A stretch of 64,000 nt of DNA from Alistipes sp. (GTDB taxonomy: Bacteria; Bacteroidota; Bacteroidia; Bacteroidales; Rikenellaceae). Numbering within the stretch: the stretch's first letter is position 1; the number at the start of each line of letters is the position of its first letter. The stretch spans positions 1 through 64,000 of the forward strand of contig JAFXHE010000003.1 of NCBI GenBank assembly GCA_017536555.1, read 5' to 3'. The notes under the pieces were generated by a model. That model did no database searches. It was not told where the DNA came from and saw nothing but the letters and a program-made list of their open reading frames with translations. Positions 1 to 7,828 of the stretch are shown piece after piece. Both the position numbers and the translations under genes were made by a program.

Positions 1-54
1 AACCTCCCTAACCTCCCTAACCTCCTTAAACTCCTTAAACTCCCTAAACTCCCT
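1..54. repeat. 9-bp tandem repeat (minisatellite), at window edge
   Basis: Six consecutive 9-base units of the form AAMCTCCYT fill bases 1-54 (two AACCTCCCT, one AACCTCCTT, one AAACTCCTT, two AAACTCCCT). The array probably continues upstream of the window. It is non-coding and lies about 190 bases before the first gene. Confidence 0.85.
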
Positions 55-154
55 ACCAAGCACCATAAAACACCATAATCGCAATAACGCTTTTACAAAT
101 TACTCTGCCAAAAATTACATCAGCACCACAATTTTGCAAAATATTTGAGCGAGA

Positions 155-186
155 TTTGTGTTATTTTATAAAATATCGTACCTTTG
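155..186 (+). promoter_or_regulatory. Bacteroidota promoter of the first barrel gene
   Basis: TTTG at 155-158, a 20-base spacer, then TACCTTTG at 179-186 match the Bacteroidota -33/-7 promoter consensus. The gene starts 60 bases further on, at 247. Confidence 0.7.
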
Positions 187-246
187 GAGGATATTAGAGA
201 GGTTGCATATAATGGGCAACCAGCTCTATATTAACACAGATTGGAA

Positions 247-876
247 ATGAAGAATTTTGTAAAGTACATATTGGCGATTGTAGCCGTAGCTGTGTGCTAC
301 ACAGCCGAGGCGCAAGAGTACACCTTTATACAAGATGCACCCAAGCAGAAAAAGGTAAGGGTGGAGATGGGTATCGGTCTGGATGCTATGTACACAGGCA
401 TAAAGAGCATATCTTCGGAGAGTATCTCCCTGACTCCACGCATCGGCTTTGGCGGTCACTTCGACTTTGGCGTTGCCTTTGGTCGCCACTTTGCCATAGA
501 GACAGAGGTGGGCTATCAGCGTGGTACGCTTATGGCGGCAAACCCACTTGTCAGCCACAAGGTAAAGACAACAACGGTGGATATACCCCTATTGCTATCG
601 TTCAGAGTAGCCAACAAGCATCTGCGACTGAACCTCGGCCCGATATTTACGGTAATGAACAAGGCACAGTATGTAGCCAACGAGACGACATACGAGTTTG
701 GAAACGCCTACCCCACGTGGAATGCAATGGCGGAGCTGGCGATATGTATGGGAGGTCACTTCCAGATTGAGGGTCGCTACATCCACTCGTTGAGCGACAC
801 GCTAAACCACTTTGAGGGCGAGGAGTTTAATACTCGCGTATACAGAGTGAGCGTAGGCTTCTCTGTAATATTTTAA
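247..876 (+). CDS. outer-membrane beta-barrel protein (porin family)
   Basis: 209-residue protein with a signal peptide (hydrophobic stretch to about residue 20, cleavage near AEAQ). The rest has alternating beta-strand character and ends in Phe (GFSVIF), as outer-membrane barrels usually do. The length and Gly-rich start of the mature part fit the OMP_b-brl porin-like families of Bacteroidota. I chose the ATG at 247 rather than the TTG at 241 because MKNFVKY is a normal signal-peptide start. phoH follows 18 bases after the stop and may be co-transcribed. Its ligand or role cannot be told from the sequence. Confidence 0.75.
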   Translation: MKNFVKYILAIVAVAVCYTAEAQEYTFIQDAPKQKKVRVEMGIGLDAMYTGIKSISSESISLTPRIGFGGHFDFGVAFGRHFAIETEVGYQRGTLMAANPLVSHKVKTTTVDIPLLLSFRVANKHLRLNLGPIFTVMNKAQYVANETTYEFGNAYPTWNAMAELAICMGGHFQIEGRYIHSLSDTLNHFEGEEFNTRVYRVSVGFSVIF

Positions 877-894
877 TTCTGCACAACGCAGTAT

Positions 895-1890
895 ATGTTT
901 ATGAGTGAGGAGATTGTAAAAGAGATATTAGTAGAGGGCGTTGATGCCCGCGAGCTATACGGCGCACAAAATGCCTACCTCGAGCAGATGCGCGAGCTAT
1001 GCCCGAAGCTAAAGATTGTGGCACGTGGCGACAAGATTAAGGCGTTAGGCGCACGCAGCGACGTGGCGGCATTTGAGCGAAGAATGAATGCGCTGGTGGA
1101 GTACTACATAAAGTATGGTCACATCTCTTCGGAGGTGGTGTCACAGGCATTCTCATCGAGCCTCTCGGAGTTGAGTGCCGAGCCGCCCGCAGTAGATAAA
1201 GATGTCATCGTATATGGCAACAACGGAGCTATAATACGTGCCCGCACAGTAAACCAGCAGCGATTGGTAAAGCTATCGGAGCGCAACGACCTGCTCTTTG
1301 CCGTAGGCCCTGCTGGCTCGGGTAAGACATATACAGCCATTGCACTTGCTGTGCGCGCACTCAAGGAGCGCGAGGTGAAGCGCATAATATTGACACGCCC
1401 CGCGGTTGAGGCGGGCGAGAAGCTCGGCTTTTTGCCTGGCGATATGAAGGAGAAGTTAGATCCATATCTTCAGCCTCTGTATGATGCCCTCAACGATATG
1501 ATACCTGCCGCCAAGCTACAAAAGTATATCGAGGAGGGCACGGTGCAGATTGCGCCTTTAGCTTATATGCGCGGACGAACACTCGACAACGCATACGTGA
1601 TACTCGACGAGGCGCAGAATACCACGATGTCGCAGATAAAGATGTTCCTGACGCGTATGGGACGTAATGCCAAGTTTGTGGTGACGGGCGATGTCACACA
1701 GATTGACCTGCCTCGACGCTCGGACAGCGGTCTGACAAAGGCTATGGAGACGCTACGTAACATTGATGGCATTGGCATTGTTGAGTTTGACAAGCGCGAT
1801 ATTGTACGCCACAGACTCGTCAAGTACATCGTGGATGCCTTTGAGCGACGTGCCGAGTTAGAGAATGGACTAAAGCGCACAGAGGAGTAA
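895..1890 (+). CDS. phoH: PhoH family ATPase
   Basis: 331-residue cytoplasmic P-loop ATPase of the PhoH/PhoL (YbeZ) family, usually linked to RNA metabolism and stress. Residues 1-110 are the family's N-terminal region. Walker A is GPAGSGKT near 138-145 and Walker B is VILDEAQN near 234-241, followed by the family motif VVTGDVTQIDLP. The length is normal. ATG codons at 895 and 901 are both possible starts. Bacteroidota phoH is usually not followed by ybeY; here the next gene is pepD, after a short tandem-repeat spacer. Confidence 0.92.
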   Translation: MFMSEEIVKEILVEGVDARELYGAQNAYLEQMRELCPKLKIVARGDKIKALGARSDVAAFERRMNALVEYYIKYGHISSEVVSQAFSSSLSELSAEPPAVDKDVIVYGNNGAIIRARTVNQQRLVKLSERNDLLFAVGPAGSGKTYTAIALAVRALKEREVKRIILTRPAVEAGEKLGFLPGDMKEKLDPYLQPLYDALNDMIPAAKLQKYIEEGTVQIAPLAYMRGRTLDNAYVILDEAQNTTMSQIKMFLTRMGRNAKFVVTGDVTQIDLPRRSDSGLTKAMETLRNIDGIGIVEFDKRDIVRHRLVKYIVDAFERRAELENGLKRTEE

Positions 1891-1931
1891 CGCCCCAAGA
1901 GCGCGTCACGGATAATAACAAAAGTAAGGAC

Positions 1932-1987
1932 GGAAGAACGGAAGAACGGAAGAACAGAAGAACAGAAGAACTAAAGAACGGAAGAAC
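1932..1987. repeat. 8-bp tandem repeat between phoH and pepD
   Basis: Seven 8-base units related to GGAAGAAC (variants AGAAGAAC and TAAAGAAC) run without a break through the intergenic spacer. It ends about 30 bases before the pepD start, so copy number could affect spacing to the pepD promoter or leader. Confidence 0.85.
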
Positions 1988-2019
1988 TAAAACTATAATC
2001 ATTAATAAAACTAAAACTT

Positions 2020-3480
2020 ATGGACAAGAATTTGAAAGGTCTAAAGCCGGCGTTGGTGTGGAAGCACTTTGCCGAGATTTGCAACATTCCCCACCCCTCA
2101 CACCACGAGGATGAGATTCGTGCATACATCGTAAAGTGGGCAGAGGAGCGCGGCTTGGAGCATAAGATTGACGAGGCACAGAACGTTTACATCTACAAGC
2201 CTGCAACTCCTGGTATGGAGGACAGAAAGGGTATCATCCTTCAGGCACATACCGATATGGTGCCACAGAAGAACAATGATAAGGAGTTTGACTTCGAGAA
2301 GGATCCTATCGAGGCATATATCGACGGCGAGTGGGTGACTGCAAATGGCACAACACTTGGCGCAGACAACGGCATCGGTCTTGCTGCGGCTATGGCAGCC
2401 CTCGAGGATGAGGAGTTGGTACACGGCCCACTCGAGGCACTCTTCACAGCTACCGAGGAGACAGGTATGGATGGTGCATTTGGCTTGAAGAGCGGTATGC
2501 TCAAGGGCGATATTCTGCTCAACCTCGACTCGGAGACCGAGGGTGAGTTGTATGTAGGTTGCGCTGGTGGTATGGACGTTAATGTTACGTTCAAGTATCG
2601 TGAGCAGCCGTTGGAGGGCAAGTTCGCCGCATACAAGGTCACTGTAAAGGGCTTGAAGGGTGGTCACTCTGGTATTCAGATTGGCACACAGCGCGCTAAC
2701 GCCAACAAGGTGTTGTTCCGTCTGTTGCGTCAGGAGACCGAGTCTTACGGCTTGGAGCTTGCACAGGTAGAGGGCGGCAATATGCGTAATGCTATTCCTC
2801 GTGAGGCTTGGGCAGTAGTAGTGGTTCGTGAGGCAGAGAAGGCTATCTTCGAGGCCAACGTAAAGTCATACGAGAAGGTTATTATCAAGGAGTTCGAGGG
2901 CATCGAGGACTCTATTGAGATCTTTGCCGAGGAGGTTGAGTGCCCCAAGGCAATCATCCCGCACCTCGAGTCACACTCACTCATACGTGCCGTATGTGGC
3001 TGTCCTAATGGCGTTCAGCGTATGTCTATCGCTATGGAGAACCTTGTGCAGACATCATCAAACCTCGCTATCGTTGTCTCTGACGGCTCAACAATCAAGG
3101 TACAGTGCTTGTTGCGTTCATCGGTAGATACAGAGAAGGGCGAGCTTGCAGGTGCTATATCATCGGTATTTGAGCTTGCAGGTGCCGACGTAGAGCTTAC
3201 TGGCTCATATAGCGGCTGGAACCCCAATATGAAGTCACCTATTCTCCACACTATGCTTGAGTCATACGAGAAGTTGTATGGCGTAAAGCCCTCGGTGACT
3301 GCTATCCACGCAGGTTTGGAGTGTGGTATCATCGGCGCGAAGTATCCTGGAATGGATATGATATCGTTTGGCCCGACCATCTGCTACCCCCACTCTCCCG
3401 ACGAGAAGGTAGAGATTGTATCTGTGGAGAAGTTCTACGACTTCCTGCTCAACACCATCCGCAACGCTCCCAAGAAGTAG
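2020..3480 (+). CDS. pepD: aminoacyl-histidine dipeptidase (peptidase D, M20 family)
   Basis: 486-residue cytosolic zinc dipeptidase that cleaves Xaa-His (carnosine-type) and other dipeptides. M20 motifs are present in order: QAHTDM with the first His/Asp ligands near 77-79, LGADNGIGLA, the catalytic TATEETG pair near 145-150, LNLDSETEG, and the late ligand in IHAGLECG. Length and architecture match bacterial PepD. The start ATG at 2020 follows an A-rich leader. A lipid-kinase-like gene begins 5 bases after the stop, so the two are probably one operon. Confidence 0.93.
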   Translation: MDKNLKGLKPALVWKHFAEICNIPHPSHHEDEIRAYIVKWAEERGLEHKIDEAQNVYIYKPATPGMEDRKGIILQAHTDMVPQKNNDKEFDFEKDPIEAYIDGEWVTANGTTLGADNGIGLAAAMAALEDEELVHGPLEALFTATEETGMDGAFGLKSGMLKGDILLNLDSETEGELYVGCAGGMDVNVTFKYREQPLEGKFAAYKVTVKGLKGGHSGIQIGTQRANANKVLFRLLRQETESYGLELAQVEGGNMRNAIPREAWAVVVVREAEKAIFEANVKSYEKVIIKEFEGIEDSIEIFAEEVECPKAIIPHLESHSLIRAVCGCPNGVQRMSIAMENLVQTSSNLAIVVSDGSTIKVQCLLRSSVDTEKGELAGAISSVFELAGADVELTGSYSGWNPNMKSPILHTMLESYEKLYGVKPSVTAIHAGLECGIIGAKYPGMDMISFGPTICYPHSPDEKVEIVSVEKFYDFLLNTIRNAPKK

Positions 3481-3484
3481 TCGG

Positions 3485-4495
3485 ATGATGAAGTCGCAGA
3501 CGCTGGATAGACCCACCGTAACAGGTGATGTCAAGTGGTTTGTAATTGTCAACCCCATTGCTGGTTCGGGCAAGGGGTTGACAGACTACCCTCTTATCTC
3601 CAAGTTACTGCGCGACAACAACATTGCCTGCGAGGCGATATTCTCCGAGCACAAGTATCACGCTACGGAACTCACCGTATACGCCATAAACAAGGGCTAT
3701 CGTCATATCATCGTCATTGGCGGCGATGGCACACTGCACGAGGTGGTAAACGGGCTGTTTATACAGAAGCAGGTAGCACCGTCGGAGGTAACGGTAGCCG
3801 TGATAGCAGTAGGTACGGGCAACGACTGGATACGAATGTATGGCATACCCACGCGCTACTCGGAGGCTATACGTGCAATAAAGGAGGGCTACACCTTCTT
3901 GCAGGATGTTGCCGAAGTGGAGTATGAGGAGTCGCACTATCGCCAGACGCGATATGTGGCAAATGTGGCGGGCTTGGGCTTCGATGCAGAGGTTATACGC
4001 AACTACCACAGCAACAGATCGGACAGAAAGTCGAGAAGCAGCATATATCTCGGTCATATGATTCGCACCTTCTTCAAGCATAAGTCGACAGGTGTGAAGC
4101 TATGGGTTGATGACAGGCTTATATACAACAATTTGCTATTTAGCATAGCTATTGGTATCGGTAAGTATAATGGTGGCGGTATACAGCAGCTGCCAACAGC
4201 TGTTGCCGATGATGGATTGCTGGATATAACGATGATTAAGCCCTTGCACTGGTGGCACGTGGTATTTCGTCTACGCCGCCTATTCAATGGTAACATCTAC
4301 TCTATCGGGCACGTGCTCCACGCTCAAGGCAAGAAGATACGCATAGAGTCATCACCCGAGACACCTCTGGAGGTCGATGGCGAGTTGTTGGGTGCTACGC
4401 CCATTGAATTTAGGGTATTGCCGCGCGAGGTGCGTGTTATAGTCAACCGCTCGTTTATCGACAAATACAAGAGAGGCGTTAGGACACAACCATAA
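3485..4495 (+). CDS. diacylglycerol/sphingosine kinase-like lipid kinase
   Basis: 336-residue protein of the DAGK catalytic (YegS/DgkB-like) family, which phosphorylates lipid alcohols with ATP. Visible motifs are NPIAGSGKG near the N-terminus, the nucleotide loop GGDGTLHEVVNG, and GTGNDW. The C-terminal part has the usual ...DGELLGATP beta-sandwich signature. The chosen start (ATGATG at 3485) avoids a 69-base extension that would overlap pepD. The exact lipid substrate (diacylglycerol, sphingoid base or other) cannot be read from the sequence; Bacteroidales make sphingolipids, so a sphingoid base is possible. Confidence 0.88.
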   Translation: MMKSQTLDRPTVTGDVKWFVIVNPIAGSGKGLTDYPLISKLLRDNNIACEAIFSEHKYHATELTVYAINKGYRHIIVIGGDGTLHEVVNGLFIQKQVAPSEVTVAVIAVGTGNDWIRMYGIPTRYSEAIRAIKEGYTFLQDVAEVEYEESHYRQTRYVANVAGLGFDAEVIRNYHSNRSDRKSRSSIYLGHMIRTFFKHKSTGVKLWVDDRLIYNNLLFSIAIGIGKYNGGGIQQLPTAVADDGLLDITMIKPLHWWHVVFRLRRLFNGNIYSIGHVLHAQGKKIRIESSPETPLEVDGELLGATPIEFRVLPREVRVIVNRSFIDKYKRGVRTQP

Positions 4496-4513
4496 TAGAG
4501 TATGGTAACTACA

Positions 4514-4542
4514 AAAATGGGGCGATGTTATCGCCCCATTTT
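4514..4542. terminator. bidirectional terminator between convergent genes
   Basis: Perfect hairpin GGGGCGAT-GTT-ATCGCCCC flanked by A-run and T-run (AAAAT...ATTTT), so it can act on both strands. It separates the plus-strand lipid kinase from the minus-strand protease gene ending at 4563. Confidence 0.85.
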
Positions 4543-4562
4543 CTGTTATTGTACCATCCAAA

Positions 4563-7500
4563 CTACGGTCTATACCCCGAGAACGGATGTATAGATACCA
4601 CATAGCAAGCACCGTAGCGAGTATCACCCGTGAGCTTGATATGCGACCTATCTCCGTCAATAGATACTCTATACTCATTGAGCAATTGAGACTTCGGCTC
4701 TCTCTCTATGTCGTCAGAGTCGGTAATCCAAAGACGAGTTACAAGACCTGAAGTTTTGTCTAACTCATATCCCCACAAGGTCGTTGCGTGGTGTGCAGAT
4801 GACACATTTGCAGCAAGGCTAATTGTTAGACCTGCCATACCGTGCTCAAATGCCTCAACAACCAAATTAGAGAAGTACTTCAGACGGTCTACACCCAATA
4901 ATGACGAGCCATTACCCCACAAGTAGTAGTTGTTGTAGCAGGTGGTGTAGCCAACTGTACTATCATAATCACAGTACATATATGGGGTTACGCTACTCCA
5001 TATACTCTTCCAATAGCCACCCGCAGTCTTGGGCACAGCCTGTGAGCCTGGTGAGGCGATCTCGCCGCCATTGAGCACGCCCTCAAAATACCAAGGAATA
5101 GCCTGCTCCATATGACCACCCTTTGAGTTATCCCACTGCGAGAGGAATACATTCATAAGCTCCAACTCGTATGGCCCATAGTTCTCATAAACCGTGACAC
5201 CTACGCCGTCAACAGCTCCAGCTGGAAGAGCTTTACCAGCAGCCTTGTAACGGTCTTGGAACCATTGAATCATATTCGACGAAGCAGCAGCCCAGCACAT
5301 ATTAATATCGCCATTATTGCCTTGTGCCTTCTTATTTACATCGTACCAGCCAGTAGTGGTAGATACGCCCTCGGCAAAGACAATCTCGTAGCTTGACGGA
5401 TCAGGAGCCGTTGCAGTGAGTGTGATTGTATTAGACTGCACACTCTGATACTTTGCATATACGCGATATGTACCAGCCGCGGGAGCAATAAACACAGAGC
5501 CATTATTGCGAACACCATTTACATATATCTCGGCATTTGAGGTTATATCTTTGCCGTCTTGCATAACTGTAAACTGTACGCTATCAACATTATTAGCAAT
5601 CAATGATGACTTGCTTGCGCTGATAGTAATAGGCTTTACCACATACTCCGTAACAGTGACTGTAATCTCATTAGACTTTAGTCCACCCTTCATCGCATAG
5701 ATGGTATAGCTGCCCGCAGTAGTCGCTGTGAAGATATTATCTGCGAGCTTCTCATCATTTGCATAGAAGTCACACTCCGACGACACATCAACACTGCCCT
5801 GCATAACTGTCAACGTCGCGTAGTCAGAGCCATTGTCGACGATGCTGTTTCTCGACGCTGTAAGGATGATATCCTTCTCAACAACACCCACAGCACCGCT
5901 ATACGTAAAGTGGTGCGTCGTGCCATCTTCAAGCGTCACATAGGCACTAAACTCAACATCACTGCCACCCTTCGCAACTGACAGCACACCCGTAGATACT
6001 GCACCCTTTGATACACCACCTATCTTTACTGAATCGGCGTGGAAGTAGCCACAATTACCACTATATGTCTTCGCTATGTGCTCATAGTTGGCAGCCTGTA
6101 TAGCATTCTCGGATGCCATATCTGCGCCAATGGTAAAGTTTATGGCATTATTATAGTCATCCCTGGCTGTGTATGTATAGTAGCCATAGGTACTATTATA
6201 AACACCTGTCGATAGCGATGTAAGCTCAATAGCAGAGCTTTGAGCATCTCCACTGCCACCTGTGCTACCGCCATCATCGACATTAAGTGCTCCGATATAC
6301 TGCACCTTAACAGTCTTACTGTTCGTATCTGTCAGTGTGATGTCTATATAATAATCATCGCCAACTTTAGACACAGTCATTGAGCCACTTTGTAGAGTTG
6401 TAAGACCATTCAAGCCTATTGCAGACAAGCCCGCATTATTACGTACAGAGAAGTGACGTTCACTATTTGACATAAACGACGTACCTTTCCACTCATAGTC
6501 ACCCACCTCAATTGACGATAGCGTAACGTAGCTACTTGCAAAATGTATATCAATATACGAATTTTCAACATAAGCACGATAGCCGATACCCCAGCTCGAA
6601 CCAATACCACTAACACCCGTCTTGAATGTCTTTATATAGTAGTCGGGGGCAAAGCCACTGCCTCCACCCGATGAGCCTGCATCTGCCTTTGCCTGATTCT
6701 CCTCGCTCAACACAAGATTAACAACCGTAGAGCGTCCTGCCGACATATTGAACTGCGATATAACGCCACTATTCGGCTTGGTAATACTATATCGCTTCTC
6801 ACCATCAACATAGACATTAAAGGTAAGCTCGGCATTGTTAATGGTCTGCACAGTTGGGAAGACAAGCACCGATGCTGTAGGCGTAGAGGCAAAGTTATGT
6901 CCCGTAAAGTCGGCTACAAGCGACGTAGTAGTGGCAAGCGACGATAGCTCTCCACTCTGCATACGGTAGTTATATAGCTGCGGCATAGCAACAAGTTCGC
7001 CATCGGACTTAATCTGCATCTCCACAGCGATATTCTTACTACTTAAGTCCGTAGATGAATAACCACTTGCCAACGACAGCTTAAAGTCTATCTTATGCAT
7101 AAGGTGCGAGAACTCTACCTCGATAGCACTGCCCTGCTTAACTTCAAGTGGCGAGCTACCATAGTTCACAACAGAGGACATAAATATATTGTCCTCGCTC
7201 CTCGGATTTAGCAGCTCCTCGCTTGTTGCACTGTCGGCACCTGCATAGAGCGCGACAACACGCGTATAGCTACCCGCAACAACATCACCCTTAAAGGTTG
7301 CTGTTGTGCCTCCATTTTGTATATCCTCCGCCGACTCAATAGCAAGCGTTGCATACTTTGTTGTTGTGGCATTGCTAAATGCTACCACGATGGAGTCACC
7401 AACCTCCCAGCAGGTAGCATTGCCATCGAGCATAAGACGTGTATCGTCCTCGTCATTGTGGCAAGCAACAACACTAACACGCACAAACTCCTCATCGGGA

Positions 7501-7586
7501 ACAACAGGCGAAAGTTCCTCCTCGGGAGCCACACACGACACCATAAGCATCATAATGGCGACATAGAGCATATATAGTCTCTTCAT
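4563..7586 (-). CDS. surface lipoprotein: fimbrillin-like domain plus Ig-like repeats plus IdeS/Mac-like cysteine protease
   Basis: 1007-residue predicted lipoprotein. The signal ends in MVSC with the lipid Cys at 18. Residues about 30-295 resemble the fimbrillin/Mfa-like domain (DDTRLMLDG, WEVGDSI). A Gly/Ser linker follows, then two extra beta modules to about 575, two bacterial Ig-like repeats (about 575-730, each with an FTVMQ-type strand and a GTY/GSY turn) and a C-terminal protease domain (about 733-1007). The protease has the IdeS order: GWYDVNK (Lys 752), NMCWAAASSNM (Cys 764), SSAHHATTLWG (His 933) and WITDSDD (Asp 956/958). Known IdeS enzymes cut the IgG hinge; whether this one cuts immunoglobulin, mucin or another substrate is unknown. 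I chose the start at 7586 because it gives a proper signal peptide; the longer ORF has none. It is the last gene of a four-gene set. Confidence 0.8.
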   Translation of the reverse strand: MKRLYMLYVAIMMLMVSCVAPEEELSPVVPDEEFVRVSVVACHNDEDDTRLMLDGNATCWEVGDSIVVAFSNATTTKYATLAIESAEDIQNGGTTATFKGDVVAGSYTRVVALYAGADSATSEELLNPRSEDNIFMSSVVNYGSSPLEVKQGSAIEVEFSHLMHKIDFKLSLASGYSSTDLSSKNIAVEMQIKSDGELVAMPQLYNYRMQSGELSSLATTTSLVADFTGHNFASTPTASVLVFPTVQTINNAELTFNVYVDGEKRYSITKPNSGVISQFNMSAGRSTVVNLVLSEENQAKADAGSSGGGSGFAPDYYIKTFKTGVSGIGSSWGIGYRAYVENSYIDIHFASSYVTLSSIEVGDYEWKGTSFMSNSERHFSVRNNAGLSAIGLNGLTTLQSGSMTVSKVGDDYYIDITLTDTNSKTVKVQYIGALNVDDGGSTGGSGDAQSSAIELTSLSTGVYNSTYGYYTYTARDDYNNAINFTIGADMASENAIQAANYEHIAKTYSGNCGYFHADSVKIGGVSKGAVSTGVLSVAKGGSDVEFSAYVTLEDGTTHHFTYSGAVGVVEKDIILTASRNSIVDNGSDYATLTVMQGSVDVSSECDFYANDEKLADNIFTATTAGSYTIYAMKGGLKSNEITVTVTEYVVKPITISASKSSLIANNVDSVQFTVMQDGKDITSNAEIYVNGVRNNGSVFIAPAAGTYRVYAKYQSVQSNTITLTATAPDPSSYEIVFAEGVSTTTGWYDVNKKAQGNNGDINMCWAAASSNMIQWFQDRYKAAGKALPAGAVDGVGVTVYENYGPYELELMNVFLSQWDNSKGGHMEQAIPWYFEGVLNGGEIASPGSQAVPKTAGGYWKSIWSSVTPYMYCDYDSTVGYTTCYNNYYLWGNGSSLLGVDRLKYFSNLVVEAFEHGMAGLTISLAANVSSAHHATTLWGYELDKTSGLVTRLWITDSDDIEREPKSQLLNEYRVSIDGDRSHIKLTGDTRYGACYVVSIHPFSGYRP

Positions 7587-7605
7587 AATCTTCACATTTT
7601 TAAGA

Positions 7606-7776
7606 TTAGAGTTCATTCTCTGGGCCATCATAGCCATCATCAAAACCTGGAGTATCTATATCTGTACCACTACCTATAAATCCAGATTCGACAGCAATAG
7701 ATACAACAGTCATCTCTGGAGCATTATACTCCAGAGATGACTCTACAAACAGAACGTTTCTGTTAAGTGCTCTCAT
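7606..7776 (-). CDS. small acidic peptide between the two protease genes
   Basis: 56-codon ORF (stop TAA at 7606-7608) with no signal peptide, lying 52 bases after the upstream protease gene and 19 bases before the downstream one. The product has a hydrophobic middle (MTVVSIAVESGF) and a Gly/Asp-rich acidic tail (FDDGYDGPENEL). Short peptides with a YxAPE...VxxIxVE core and a GxG/acidic tail are common beside secreted-protein genes in Bacteroidales, but I cannot name a family. Coding is supported by its spacing within the operon and by an in-frame ATG with an AT-rich leader. It could still be chance. Confidence 0.5.
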   Translation of the reverse strand: MRALNRNVLFVESSLEYNAPEMTVVSIAVESGFIGSGTDIDTPGFDDGYDGPENEL

Positions 7777-7828
7777 ATAATCAACAACTATTACAACTTG
7801 CGTTGTAGCAATAATTCTAAAATTAGCC

